From assembly GCA_025201705.1 (NCBI GenBank), contig MU616580.1, forward strand, positions 1-64,000: a stretch of 64,000 nt of DNA, in the 5' to 3' direction. The translations under genes and the position numbers were made by a program. Shown in pieces: positions 10,401 through 21,735 of this stretch (its first letter is position 1; each line of letters opens with the position of its first letter). The DNA comes from Dissophora ornata. Lineage: Eukaryota > Mortierellomycota > Mortierellomycetes > Mortierellales > Mortierellaceae. The notes below the pieces were generated by a model. It worked only from the letters and a program-made list of their open reading frames with translations, was not told the DNA's origin and ran no database searches.

Positions 10401-12642
10401 TGGACTCACGTACCACATCTGATTCCTTGACTTCCTCCAGCAATAAAAATTTCTCAACACGCTGTGTTCCTACTATAGCAGCCAGTGTGTTTGAAGTCGC
10501 CTCAGCCAGGCTTCCAATCGGCCTCCTCAACATGGAGAATAACGTCATACTCACGAATACTGTCTGAGGCGTCAACTTCCCCTCCGTGAATCCCTCCCCT
10601 CCCCAGGTTGCGTACACGGACAGGGTCAACAAGGAAATAATTAAAGTGGAGGACGTAAAGATAATCGACATGATGGAAAACATGTAACCCAGTCTCTTCA
10701 ACGCCCCCAGTTCCCGGTTGCGGATGGAGAGAATTTTCTTCTTGAATGCTGCCTCCCAGCAGTAGAGCTTGACGACTTTGGCGGCTGCAAGGACTTCAGC
10801 CGTTAGGCGGATACGCTCATCCATTATAGAGAGTCTGTCTTTTTGCATCTGGTTGTAGACGCGAGCACGCCAGACCTGAAGAGGTGTCATACCCAGCATC
10901 GCAACCACGCCGGCCAGAAAACTCCATCCTAGCAATCGATACACTAATTCAAACGGCAAGCAAAAAAAGAAAAAAAAATCGTCAAGCCAGATGTTTAGGC
11001 AAAGTCGATAAACCCCATGAAAAGTTACACGTATTGTTCTATCACTTACATAACCACATAGCTGTACAGATCTCGACAGGTAGCGAGACCCACATGCTCA
11101 AGTACGAAAACGCCTCTGTCCATACATCCGCATCGACCGACATATGGTTCATGATCTCGCCTGTGGTAGATTTGCTCTTGGATCCGGGACTCAGTCTCAG
11201 AGATTTGCGATAGACCATAGCAACCAGCGCAACCTTGGTACGCAGACTGAGCTGAACCGAGTATTCGCGACTGATCGCATGGATGATCGAACCAACCGAA
11301 GCTGCCCCAAAGATGGCACCGGCGAGGAGCAAACCGTAAGCGAGGCTCTTGGCTCTTTCTGTGCGTGCGTCCTGTAGGTACTCCAAAAAGAGACTCAGCA
11401 ATGCTGGGATCGAGAACAGTAGTAGAGGACGAATGATTCTGAAGATCAGGATTGGGATCATGGCCCTAGAGTTCACTTGCAGAATGGTCCAGAACAACGA
11501 AACTTGTTGTTTGCTCTTCGTTCCATAGCCTTGCTCCACATTCTTGCGCCACTGCAGCTCAAGAAATTCATAGCTCAGAGTTGACTTCATAAACTCGGGT
11601 AGCTGATTCTGGATATCGTCCACGGCGATAGTCCTCTTAACCGACAACGACACGATCGGCTGGAAGAAGTAAAACGTGCATCGAGAGCAGAGATTGGCTT
11701 TGTCATATGCACTAGCTCCACTTTCTCGCTGGACCCACGTCCCACCCCTGGGCCAAGCCTCGAAGACGAACCCCTGGATGAGACAGAGGGCCATGAAAAA
11801 CGTGATTTTGGACTGGGAGTCGCGTTCATTCACAGGTACGGCTGCCTCGGGATAGAGAACGAGGCATGACGCCAAGATGGAAAGGACGTAGAATGAGAAG
11901 ATGAGGTCTGAGGATCGAATCTTGTATCGATGTTCCTCGCGGTTCAGCGATACGGCAATAATCTACAGTAAACCGTTTACGTTGAAGCGGTTAGACCCTG
12001 CAATCGATCTCATCTGCTATTCCACCAGTGACGCCTCGCGTGACCAATGACTCTCATATTTTTTACCCAAGCTATGCCGAAGCAGAGATATCCAAATGTA
12101 GCAGCAGGTGTACCATCGCCGTGCCAGAGTCGAAGCACGACATTCACTAGAGCCAGGGCACCATTCAGACCCATGCAGATTTGGGAGGGCCAATAGATCC
12201 AAGCTGTTCTACCTAGACGGTGAGGTGCACACTTTGTCTTCAATTGGACGATCCTGGCAGCAAATGCGATTGTAGCCAGAATCGACATGGCCCCGTATAG
12301 CATGCTTTATGAGCATGAGAGAGAGAGAGAAAGCAATAGAGATTAAATTGATTGATCTCTTCTCATACATCGCATGATCATGTCTTCATTCCCCTCGAAG
12401 CATGGGCCAATTGTGTCTCAGTTTTATCTTTGTGTACCTGAACTTGAAGCACGGCGTCAGATCGAATCGATCAGGACTGACAGGGCCCTGCAGCAGATTG
12501 GTAGACAAAGGACAGCACGAGTCGATGTCATTTTGCTACCCTTCACTAACGTAAACACATGCACCTGGGATCGTCAATGGTCATTCATTGCATTTACCCA
12601 TCCTTCGCCGCCCTGGCCACAGAAAGCATCTAGAGGAGACAT
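7408..12642 (-). CDS. ABC transporter, ABCC/MRP subfamily (full-length)
   Basis: Exons in transcript order are 12598-12642, 12438-12487, 12067-12304, 11050-11962, 9260-10943 and 7408-9181. Phases close and give 1567 residues, the normal size for a long MRP. The product would export organic anions and glutathione or metal conjugates at the vacuolar or plasma membrane. The two tiny first exons encode FCGQGGEGWGPVSP and DLTPCF, the hallmark start of TMD0. TMD1 is followed by NBD1 (Walker A GRVGQGKSS near 675, signature LSGGQ near 766, Walker B with DDPLSAVD). An acidic linker and TMD2 follow, then NBD2 (GRTGAGKSS near 1341, signature FSVGQ near 1465, DEATSAVD). The FSVGQ signature is normal for NBD2 of this subfamily. 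Between exons 5 and 6, 9182-9259 is a 78-nt stop-free intron. The substrate is unknown; Ycf1-like is the nearest guess. Confidence 0.93.
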
Positions 12643-13037
12643 CGATTTTGCTGAGGGGAAAAGGGGTGACGACAGAGAACGGGAATTGTCGTCCGCACCA
12701 AGAACGAACTGAGAACGCATCTGTTCTGTATGTTTTATGAATCCCGGTATATATCTTTCTAATTGTTGTTCTTCTTTTCTTTTTTTATTCGGCCAAGGAA
12801 AAGAGGAAACAAAAAAGAGTTGTGATGTTGCCGAAGAAAGAAGAGAGAAAAGATGTTCCCAGGACAGAATGAAGATCAGCTTTTATCAGTTCGTCCGCAC
12901 ATCCGCAGCACTTTATTTCAGTTAAAAATATTTTCGACCCATCTGAAAATGTTCTGTGCGGCGCTGTCGAATCTAAATATTCGAGCAAGGAAGGACTCTA
13001 TTTTTTTTTGAGGGACGAGCATGTCATCCCTATCCTA
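12643..13037. other. Spacer upstream of the ABC transporter
   Basis: This stretch runs from the 3' end of the F-box gene (13038) to the start codon of the ABC transporter (12642), both on the minus strand. It should hold the transporter promoter. It contains purine-rich stretches and no recognisable gene. Confidence 0.5.
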
Positions 13038-14630
13038 TTATCGTGTCGCCCGATAATAGCTCCCATTGATGCATAGCACTCGCAACTCTTTCAACACCCG
13101 AAACTGCTCCAAGGTCTCACCATCCACCTTCCACCCTGACTTCTTGTAGCCTTGTCCAGCGGGAACCACATAGTCCAATCTCAATTCTTCCAGGGCCTTC
13201 AACTGGACAAACTGATCGACCAGCAGCGTATTTGCTTGACAACGACCGGTAACAGCCTCGTCCACAGGACTCGCGCCTCCAGGTTGTTCTGGTAGAGATT
13301 CAGGATCCGCAGCAGTAACATCATCCATTTGGGATACTGTCATTCCCAAACTCTGAAGAGTATCTCGACAAGACCACTGAATATGCAGAAGCTCTTCCAC
13401 CGTCAGAACCACATTGCGCACATCAAAAACCCTAAGATTCGGACATAGCTCAAGGATCAGAAACACCGCGTTCGATCTTAATAGGTCCGACGACGAGACC
13501 TCTGATCGGAACTCTTCCAGTCTCTCTCGTAACTCTGGGAACTCTCTCAACTGATGTTCGGCTGAGAAGTCTTTAAGAGGCAGGTCCAACGAGACTGCTC
13601 GCAGCTGCGGACAGCTGTTCAGCAACTCGCCCAAGGCACGACTGCTTTGGGAACAGTTAGTGTCGCTTATTTGTTTAAAATCCAATCGTCGGAGGTTTGG
13701 ACAATGCTTGGGAATTATCGCTGCAGCATCAGTGAAGAGGTTCCCTTCTGCAAACTTGGGGAATCCAAGCCGTTCCAGTTCGGGGCATCGCTCCAGCAGC
13801 TGGTCGAGCCAACGAATACTCTCCGCACCCCGCATTTCGCTAGCCTGATTAGAGATATCGAGGTACTGAAGCCGAGTCTTGCCTACCATAGGTCGCGGTA
13901 TGAAGATCTGCTTAACATTGTAGAAACCTGGCGCAAAGATCAGGGTACGAATGTTGGTACAGTGCTCCAATATGACTTCCAGCTCGTTGGGTTTGCCCAG
14001 ATCGCAGAGGTGAATCTCCTCCAGTTCTTCTAAGGCTCCTAAGGCCTTGGCGACGAGATGCATGTTGCCTTCGAACCATTGCAAGTCCATCTTGACGACC
14101 TTCAAAGCATGATTCCGTTCAATCAACTCGACCCATATTCTTGCTAGCTCTTTCCCTGGCATGTTCTTGGTTCGGTACTGGGACCAAAGAGCGAGTTCTT
14201 TATGGTCCCGCGGCTCGACGAGAAAATGATGTTCGTAGCTTGGGTAGATCGAGATGCAAGTCAAGTGGGTGCAATCCCCGAGATACTGAGCCGATTGGAT
14301 GTAGGCGGTGCAGATCGTCCTGACCAGGTGTCCATATTTGTGTACCTGGCTGCCTCCGTATCCCGACGCGTCGCTCGCTCCGCCTTGCGACAAAGTTAGA
14401 TATGGAGGCTCTTGTTGTCTGTTATTCTCGGTTCGGATGGCTAGCCCTGCGCCTACGTCCAGTTTATAGTAGTCAAAGTCAAAGATGGTGATGTTTTCGT
14501 AGAGTGGGGAGATGAAGGACTCAAACCAGGCGCTGCTCACGCGCAGACAGACGGTGAGCTCGTGCGGGGTGAGATGCCGAGATATGTGAAGGATCAGCTC
14601 CGGAATCTCGAATACATTGAGGGGCGGCAT
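13038..14630 (-). CDS. F-box / leucine-rich-repeat protein
   Basis: The single-exon frame gives 530 residues from the ATG at 14630, starting MPPLNVFEIPELILHIS. The frame is open further upstream, but this ATG places the F-box at the extreme N-terminus, as is usual. Residues 1-50 carry the F-box pattern (ELILHISRHLTPHELTVCLR, then a VSSAW segment). The rest has irregular LRR-like strands (LEELEEIHLCDLGKP, CPNLRRLDFK, LRAVSLDLPL). By family, it is probably the substrate receptor of an SCF ubiquitin ligase (Skp1 binding through the F-box). Such proteins occur in large lineage-specific sets in Mortierella-like fungi. The target is unknown. Confidence 0.85.
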   Translation of the reverse strand: MPPLNVFEIPELILHISRHLTPHELTVCLRVSSAWFESFISPLYENITIFDFDYYKLDVGAGLAIRTENNRQQEPPYLTLSQGGASDASGYGGSQVHKYGHLVRTICTAYIQSAQYLGDCTHLTCISIYPSYEHHFLVEPRDHKELALWSQYRTKNMPGKELARIWVELIERNHALKVVKMDLQWFEGNMHLVAKALGALEELEEIHLCDLGKPNELEVILEHCTNIRTLIFAPGFYNVKQIFIPRPMVGKTRLQYLDISNQASEMRGAESIRWLDQLLERCPELERLGFPKFAEGNLFTDAAAIIPKHCPNLRRLDFKQISDTNCSQSSRALGELLNSCPQLRAVSLDLPLKDFSAEHQLREFPELRERLEEFRSEVSSSDLLRSNAVFLILELCPNLRVFDVRNVVLTVEELLHIQWSCRDTLQSLGMTVSQMDDVTAADPESLPEQPGGASPVDEAVTGRCQANTLLVDQFVQLKALEELRLDYVVPAGQGYKKSGWKVDGETLEQFRVLKELRVLCINGSYYRATR

Positions 14631-15014
14631 TGGTGATGTGAGTTGATCTGTGGAGAGAATGGGAGTGAAAAGAGAGCCATGGGCAAGTGCGTAACAACTG
14701 AACTTTTGTGGTAACGTTGGACTTTCAGCCTCGCATCGCCACTGTGAGGGGCGAAGTGACACTGTTTTTACCGCAGTCAACCATCACAAGCGCCATCTCC
14801 CTTTCCCTCAAAACCACCCTTTTTGCAGGAATGCCCGCCACCTGTACCGGCGGAATGCATTTTTTGCATGACGAAGCCATATTGTGCTTCCACACAGCGC
14901 AAAGCCTCTTGCTAAGAAAACCGCTTTGCTGCTCTCACCACTTCCGTTGTCCTTTCCCACCCGACTTTCTTGCTCTTCGCTTTCCGTCCCTCACAGCAGC
15001 TACACTCAGGCCTC
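14631..15014. promoter_or_regulatory. Bidirectional promoter region
   Basis: This 384-bp gap lies between the divergent starts of the F-box protein (minus) and the repeat-containing hypothetical protein (plus). The right part (about 14890-15000) is pyrimidine-rich. Both core promoters must lie here, but no individual element could be assigned. Confidence 0.5.
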
Positions 15015-16235
15015 ATGCGTTCCATGGATATCGAGAGCGAAACTGACACGTCGTCTGTTTGCTCCTCTGCTGATTCTGGCTCCTCTACGCTGGAGACCCT
15101 GTTGGCCCGACTTTGTCAACTGCAGCCAGTTGACGACAGGAACGTTGCATCTTCTCTGAGGTCAGTCCCGACCTCAGCGCAAGCCCAAATCAGGACCCAT
15201 CATCATAGCCAGAGCGAGATTCTGGCAGCTCTAGAAAAGATCCAGCAGACCCTTGATACAGTTGCGACATCGTTGACTGTCGTTGAGAGTCAGACCCAAC
15301 AAGTTCCTCCCCAAGTTGTGGTCCAACAGGACCCTGCCGTATTGGCTCGACTTGAGAAACTAGAGCAGAGTTTTTCAGCGGTCACACTGTTAGCTCACCC
15401 CCCAAATCCTAACTGCCCTGCAGCCGCTGCCAAAACTCCCTCGAATAACGATCATATCCTACCTTTTCATCAGAGCACTGTTGGCCAGGAACATTCGAAC
15501 GCGACCACCACCGAGAAAAACATCAAGTTGCCTTCTCGTGAAGCCACTCCTGCTGCTGAGACGTCCCCGAATGCCGAACACGAACCATCAAAGACGAAGC
15601 AAGAGGTGCAAGGATATCAGTCATGGGGACCGCAGTCAAATCAGTGCGGCCGTGAAGACGACTACGTGAAACTCCTTCGATTGAAGATAGAGCTCGTAAA
15701 GGGGGCTATGTGCCTTCACGAAAACCAAAAAACCAAGAGTTGGAAACCGGATCCCCCAGATGAACAATCTATAGCTGACAGCGATATCTTTCTGGTCTGG
15801 AGCAGGGCTACGAGTAGTGCTGGCTATAGGATGCACCTTTTGGGATTGATGGAGAGACTTCGGGTCACCGAAGAAAAGGAGAGGAAGAGAGTGCGTAACT
15901 TGGGCAGACGCGTATATAAGAATGAGGTCTCGCCTCAAAGAACGCATCTTCAAGTCAAAATGGATGCAGTCAGGCAAGCTGCTGTCGAGTACCATTCTAT
16001 GAGCATTAATGGCACGCAACCAGATCTTTCCTCCATGGATGTTGATATATTCTTAGCTTGGTTTCGCACTCAATACGATATTCTGGGCTACCGTCGATGT
16101 TGCATTGGCAATCAGTTTTCGATCCTATACTACGAGGAACTGAGCGATTTGTTCATCAAATTGCAGCTCAAAGACAAAGAGGAGCGTCATCACCTTTTGA
16201 AGATGAAAGAGGAGAACGGCAAAGAGTCCACTTGA
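15015..16235 (+). CDS. Hypothetical protein with a C-terminal internal repeat
   Basis: The single-exon frame gives 406 residues if the ATG at 15015 is used (MRSMDIESETD; the ATG at 15024 is also possible). The frame remains open upstream. I do not recognise a family. The N-terminal half is Ser/Thr/Gln-rich and low in complexity, with short heptad-like segments (ILAALEKIQQTLDTV, VLARLEKLEQSF) that could form coiled coils. The C-terminal half holds two related segments of about 70 residues, at 15661-15868 and 15946-16170. Each has a K(I/M)..V helix, a PD...(S/V)DIFL(V/A)W.R motif, then GYR and a helix ending in RLRV or KLQL. A charged K/E-rich tail closes the protein. No catalytic motif is visible. 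Confidence 0.7.
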   Translation: MRSMDIESETDTSSVCSSADSGSSTLETLLARLCQLQPVDDRNVASSLRSVPTSAQAQIRTHHHSQSEILAALEKIQQTLDTVATSLTVVESQTQQVPPQVVVQQDPAVLARLEKLEQSFSAVTLLAHPPNPNCPAAAAKTPSNNDHILPFHQSTVGQEHSNATTTEKNIKLPSREATPAAETSPNAEHEPSKTKQEVQGYQSWGPQSNQCGREDDYVKLLRLKIELVKGAMCLHENQKTKSWKPDPPDEQSIADSDIFLVWSRATSSAGYRMHLLGLMERLRVTEEKERKRVRNLGRRVYKNEVSPQRTHLQVKMDAVRQAAVEYHSMSINGTQPDLSSMDVDIFLAWFRTQYDILGYRRCCIGNQFSILYYEELSDLFIKLQLKDKEERHHLLKMKEENGKEST

Positions 16236-16439
16236 CTGCAGCCACGCGCTCACCGAGCGCATTGTGCCTCTGACATGGACATCTGCGACATTGGTTTTGA
16301 ATTGAAAAAATTTTTACATTCTTTCTAAAACACAGGGTGTATTGCCCTCGCGTAAATGGATCATCTACTATAAGGATTGTCTCCTGCCAACTGAATCCAC
16401 GCTATTCTCAATGAAAAAAGTATTGCTTTTAGTTTAGTT
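16236..16439. other. Convergent 3' ends
   Basis: This 204-bp stretch lies between the stop of the repeat protein (plus) and the stop of tubulin cofactor E (minus). It presumably contains both polyadenylation regions. Nothing else is seen. Confidence 0.5.
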
Positions 16440-19031
16440 TTACGCTTTGGCCTTGCCCAGGACAATGATCTCTTCACCATCCTTGACATCGTAGTATGAG
16501 ATCTGACGTATATCATCCGCCAATACAACATCCACCTAAACGAACGTTTAAAAATACCAACGATTCAGTAAATGTGTACATCTCGTTTCTTTTCTTCTTT
16601 TTGTTCTTTTTCTTATTACCTTGATGTTCTCGTAATCAGGATCGTTCATTTGGAAAACCAATTCCTGACGCAAAGCAGGGATCCGCAGCAGCTTTTGAGC
16701 CAGGTTCTTCAGGCTCTTGACCGTCATCGTACCCAGCACCTTTCTTTGGAAGGAGGCCTTTGCGGGACCACCAATACTAGCCTTCGACACCAGTGTGATC
16801 GCTATTCGCAGGAAACATTTTGAACATTCGTGAGCGGACAAAAATGCAACATCGAAGCGAATGCCTTTCATTTATACGAAGAAAGATGCTTACAGATAAG
16901 GCGGTCCTTCAGGACATCGCTTGTGGCTTTTCGGAACTCGTCACTCGTATCTGGAGGTCCGTGAACTAAAGACGAGAAATGGCGGCGTCATCGTATTAAC
17001 ATCTTCTGTTCATTTGGAAGAGCAGGCGCCTTTTTTTCTATATCGTACTTTGACAAAGCTCTTCGAATCGTGGATGAAGAGCCTGGACAGCTGCATCATC
17101 CATCCCCTTAGTCGAAAGTCCAACATGCTTTAGGTAATACAACTCCGCATCAATTCGGACTTTCTTCGTGATCTACAAGGGGCATGGCGATTTATACTTT
17201 AGTGTCGTATGGCGATCTACGTCTGCTGGCGCTAGGCTGCAGTGTACTAAATGATGCTCGCTTACCTCAGATCCGTTCAGCTGCTGAATCCATGGCATTC
17301 TCGCAATGGCCGAAATTCTCGAGTCTAACCCACTGAAAACATCGCCAGAATATTGATTTTGGAGAGGGTTGTCCACGATGGGATTGTTTCCAATCCACAC
17401 ATTTCTCAAGGAGGCATACTTGCCCAGCTGATCGATGCTGGACCAATCGTTCAACAAGTTGTTCGCAAGTCCGAGAGTTGTCAGCAGTTTGAAGTCATCC
17501 TCGTCCTGTGGCCCGATAATACTCTTGATTTTATTATCCGACAGATCCAGAGACTTGAGCCTTGTAAACGGATGAAAGCGATGTAAGACTCGTCAGATAG
17601 AGTAACAAGGTATGTCAACACGACCAAGGGCAAAACAACCAGTGTTCCGGTATAGCATACTTTGGCAGACGAGAGAGACGCAAGATCTGGTTCCAGTCTT
17701 CGAACAGATTGCCTTCAAGATGGAGCTCTTCCAGGTTGGCGAACCCTTTGAGCTTTTGAGATGAGGCCGAAGAGGACTCGTTGGTTTTGCCGAGCTCAGT
17801 ATACATGTTGAACCCAATCTGAAAGATCTGCAGATTTGGCATCGACGGTTCCAGGAGTTCAACCTTCAATCGATTTTGATTCAACAATATTGAAAGTTAG
17901 AATCTCGTAGAATTCATAAGACACTCATTGGAAAAAGATGCATGATCACTGGCATACCTCATCCCACGTCAGGTAGATGCGAATCATGGCGAGACAACGG
18001 ATGTTTTTGAAACCGTACTCTAGGGAGGGCTGTTCTATCAGCGGCTGAAATCGGTTGCGGCTAAGGAATAAGAAGGTGGGCCCGTTTAGATATGAATATT
18101 CGACAACGCGGAAACAAACAGGTATAGCCATTGCCCCTATCATTTACTTCAGTCGTAGGATGTCCAACTTGGAGAGAGGCGCGCAGATGTCTGCAACGTC
18201 CTTCCATGTTGCGATTAATGTGGAGGAGAGGTCCAAGTCGCGAATGTCTATCACCGGCAATTGTGAAATACGCTTAATGTTTGTACCTCGATTGACCATA
18301 TTAACGCTGTTCATATGCAAGGTATATTTCCACCCACCTGGGCACGCCTTCTGGGTCTCCTCAAAGTCTGCTGCATTAGCCACGTTGGTGTTAGCCAGAC
18401 CTACGATGTCCATCAAATGCAGCTTTCTAACATGCATAGCATTATAGTTAGGAGGCAATTACCATTTTGGCATTAAGACGGGTTGGTAACGAGTGCCAGG
18501 AACCTGCATGTTACCTTTGTCTCTCCTTGACGCGCTCAAAGTCGTAGACCTCAACCTCGATATTGGAGTTTCCGAGATAGAGTGCGGTTTGGACAGTCGG
18601 CTCATCGTCGACATATCGTTCCCTCAGCACCTGGAGTAACGTACTGCCGGTGTTCAACTTGGAAGAGGGGCGCGTGAAGGTACCCGTGCCCGGGAAACTG
18701 TTTTGTTTGAAATTGCGACGTGATATGGATAAGATAAGAGTGTATATGGCGATGTTGATCACAACACAGATCAACCATAGAAAGCATAGTATGCGTGTAC
18801 AGGGAAGACACTTTACAGGCAGTCAAAATACTTGGTTCCGTTATGTTCGCCCGAGTGCTTTCCACGCTCTTTGTCATCCCACTCGACTCCAATCCAGTCG
18901 CCCTTTGTGGGAGGCACTTCGCCGACATAGCGCACTGTTCCACGGAAGTGCTCCGCCTCAACGCGTTGGCCGACGCTCAGCTGTGGCTGTGCTTGAGGTA
19001 TGGTCTCTGTCATCTTTACATCCGAAGTCAT
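16440..19031 (-). CDS. TBCE: Tubulin-folding cofactor E (CAP-Gly, LRR, UBL)
   Basis: Ten exons in transcript order: 18817-19031, 18515-18697, 18148-18426, 17958-18060, 17661-17863, 17266-17560, 17049-17172, 16894-16965, 16620-16801 and 16440-16535. Phases all close and give 583 residues (ATG at 19031; a second ATG at 19013). The cofactor binds alpha-tubulin and, with cofactors C and D, assembles the alpha/beta heterodimer in the cytosol. Domains in order: a CAP-Gly domain (RRVEAEHFRG-like start with GVEWDDKERGKHSGEHNGTK), leucine-rich repeats (LRLNRNRF, LEELHLEGNLF, LKSLDLSDNKI, LRNVWIGNNP) and a C-terminal ubiquitin-like domain ending ISYYDVKDGEEIIVLG. The length and order match the animal protein, so this is probably a true orthologue. 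One exon is only 72 nt. The start is divergent from the DUF4097-like gene. Confidence 0.93.
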
Positions 19032-19632
19032 GCTGGACAAAAAAATTGGAAATTGGGGTGGGGGGATGAGTGCGCTGTTGTGGAGAATGTCGGTGTTTGG
19101 AAGTTGCGGTTGCGGTTGAGTGGAAGGATGGAGATCGTTGTTGCCATGCCTGTCTCTCGCTCCAACGCTTTTATAGCGATCAGATGCTCTCTCATCAAGT
19201 GACTGTCCACTGCTCTTGTTTCCGCGTGGTACAGTCGCGTTCTCCAATGTTACGCGCTGCGCGTTTGCTTTGAGCTGTGTGGGACAGAGAGCACCCAATT
19301 GCATCATGTATCGCTGACACGGATGGCTTGAGTCTGCCTGGCAGCGCCCGCGGGCGGGACAAGTGCGGCCAGAGCGCTGCTGCAAAGTCCTGCATCTCTT
19401 TCTCCCATCGCAATGAAAAAAAGCGAAAGAAGGATTGGCCCCTGGAAGTAATGTGCTTGGCGAAGGTTTATTTGCTTGCTTCGCCTTGGCAAACCATGGG
19501 TTGTTTCTAGGATTTCGGTCTCGTCTTCATACTCCACTTTCTTTTTCTTTTCTTTTTTCTTTTTTTTTTTTTTTTTTNNNNNNNNNNNNNNNNNNNNNNN
19601 NNTTTTTTGGCCCACTCCATCCGCCATCGACC
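19032..19632. promoter_or_regulatory. Bidirectional promoter region interrupted by an assembly gap
   Basis: This 601-bp gap lies between the divergent starts of TBCE (minus) and the DUF4097-like membrane protein (plus). Next to the plus-strand gene is a T-rich tract broken by 25 N. The core promoter and leader of the plus-strand gene are therefore incomplete in this assembly. Confidence 0.5.
19578..19602. other. Assembly gap (25 N) in a T homopolymer
   Basis: Twenty-five N are flanked by T-runs on both sides. The true length is unknown. It sits 30 bp upstream of the proposed start codon at 19633, so coding sequence is probably not affected. Confidence 0.98.
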
Positions 19633-21735
19633 ATGGGCTCCAAGAAGACACAGTTCGCTGCAGGACTATCGAACTCTCAATTCGACGACGAGGACCTCGA
19701 AGGTCAGAACTTCGAAGGCCAGACCTTCGGGAACCAGCCTCCGTATGCCCCTGTAGTGGACGAAGGCCAGACCTTTGAGGACCTGGCATCTTCTGCAACT
19801 GGCCCTTCGGCAGCAACTTATCCCCCAGTCACACACGACGGTCCCCGTTCTGACCATTATCTGGCGACCCCATACTCACCACCATCATCACTGCGACCTA
19901 CTCCTCACAACAACAACAACAACCAGCGGCCATCCTCACACCAGGGGTCGTTCACATCTTCCTCCAGCGGTAGGTGTTGTATTACCAAACGAGCACATGG
20001 TGCCATAGCATGAACCTATTCAACTGTCCAGCTCTGTTCTCACCCTCCATCGCTCTTTCGATTGTAGTACCGCCTCCGCAGTATACCGAGATTCCTGAAC
20101 CAACATCGCTGGCCACCATTCCTCACCCCTCGCAGCAACAGCAACAACTTCATCATGAACAGCAGCCAGTTCCACTTCATCCCCCCTCTTCTTCTGAACA
20201 AGCGCAACCGCTCATCCCCACCTCAACGTCGCAACATCAAGAATCCAATCCCTCGCGACCGACTCAGCCAGGGTCCTATGGAACCATAATTCCTCCTGCA
20301 GCCCATCGACTTGCCACCGACAGCGGGAATTCTGAGGCTGCACGGACAACACCCCCCAAATGTAAGCGGTATTTTTTTTTTTTTTTTGCGATGAGGTGTT
20401 CGCAGGATTACTTTTTCATATCAAGCATGTGGGGGAAAGCGTTGCAAATCGTCACTAGCTCCCAATGCCTGTGCACTTTCAGCCTTCTGTCTGTTTATTG
20501 TTTTCTATTTTGTTCTATGGAAGGTAAAGTAGAATATACATTTACTTATTTATTGTGCGTAAGAGCTCCCTGTTTAACAATTGGTCGTGTTGCTATGCCT
20601 TCTAGTTCGCCGCTCCTGGTGACATATGTGCCTCGGAGAGGCTTGCAAAAGGGACAGAAAACTCGTATGAGGTTCCGTATTCCCCACACTTAAACTTGAG
20701 TCTAGAGCTTTTAGACGGTATCGTAAGTGGACACAGGAAGATTTCAGGGCCATGAAATAAGCAAAAGTCGACGATCTCTCTCGCTCATTCTCATTCTTTG
20801 GTCTTTTCCTCTTTATTTCTCTATCATTTTAGATGGGCAGTGTTGTTGTTAGGGAGACTAGATCCTTGAGCCAAAAGGATATCAGAGTCCGTTTCCTCCG
20901 TCGAAGCACCCTACCCAAGAACCTGGAACGGATGAAGATTACCCTCAAGGTCAATGACGACAACTCCACAGCCGCATTCAGAGTCTTTCTCGACCCCGAC
21001 AATTCTGAAAAGGGACAGATGTTCGCGCAAAAGCAATGCATCATGGCAGATGCCGAAATCATCTATCCGAGACCAACCACTGAGATTAAGCAGCTCTCGG
21101 TCTCGACTAGCGACGGAAACATTTCTGTGCAATTTCAAGACTCGTTAGCTGTCATTGACTTCTTGGACTTGATGACAATCGATGGGAGTATCATAATCAA
21201 CGAAGCGACGGTCAGGCGGCAGGCAGATATTAAGGCGGTCAATGGCGAAGTCAGAGGCCTATTGAACACACTGGAGGTGGTGAGAGTGGCCACCAGGTAT
21301 GGAGAGATTGATCTGACGGTTGATACGGCGCCAGGACCCCACGGATACTTGCCAGGCAATTTGAATGTATCCTTGACGAGTGAGAAGAGTCCTATCAATC
21401 TAGCCTTAGTATGTATTGTCACGACCTTTTGTTTTGTTTTGTTTGTAAACCGTACACTTTTCCGCCCAACTAGTCACTAACCCCCATCTCTTAATTAGAC
21501 ACAGCGGTACCAAGGATATTTCTCGCTCCACTCAGGCTTCAAGACGCCCACATTTATACCCTCCACTGCGTACCCGGACATTACTTGGCACACATCCAAC
21601 TCAAAAGGCAAGCTGAAGGGTTGGATCACCGACGACGGGTCAAAACCGCTGGGTTCACTCCCCAAGATCAGTGTCAAGGCTTTGGCGGGTCCCGTAGCAG
21701 TCATCATTGTAGATCCCGACAGTGATAACCCGTAG
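19633..21735 (+). CDS. Single-pass membrane protein with DUF4097-like outer domain
   Basis: Exons are 19633-19969, 20068-20361, 20483-20523, 20606-20722, 20833-21408 and 21499-21735. Phases close and give 533 residues. The N-terminal ~210 residues are low-complexity (Q, P, S, H) and presumably cytosolic. The 41-nt third exon encodes almost exactly one transmembrane helix (FCLFIVFYFVLW). The C-terminal ~300 residues show beta-strand repeats of the type VSTSDGNISVQF, LMTIDGSIIINEA, IKAVNGEVRGLL, VATRYGEIDLTV. This alternation of hydrophobic strands with xGxI turns is typical of the DUF4097 / adhesin-like beta-helix domain. It is likely a type II surface protein exposing a beta-solenoid. The function is unknown; a wall or adhesion role is inference. 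The start follows the N-gap by 30 bp. Confidence 0.8.

Noticed and set aside
12303..12303. ATG as the start of the ABC transporter
   Set aside because: Two upstream exons join in phase and complete the MRP N-terminal signature, so this ATG is internal.
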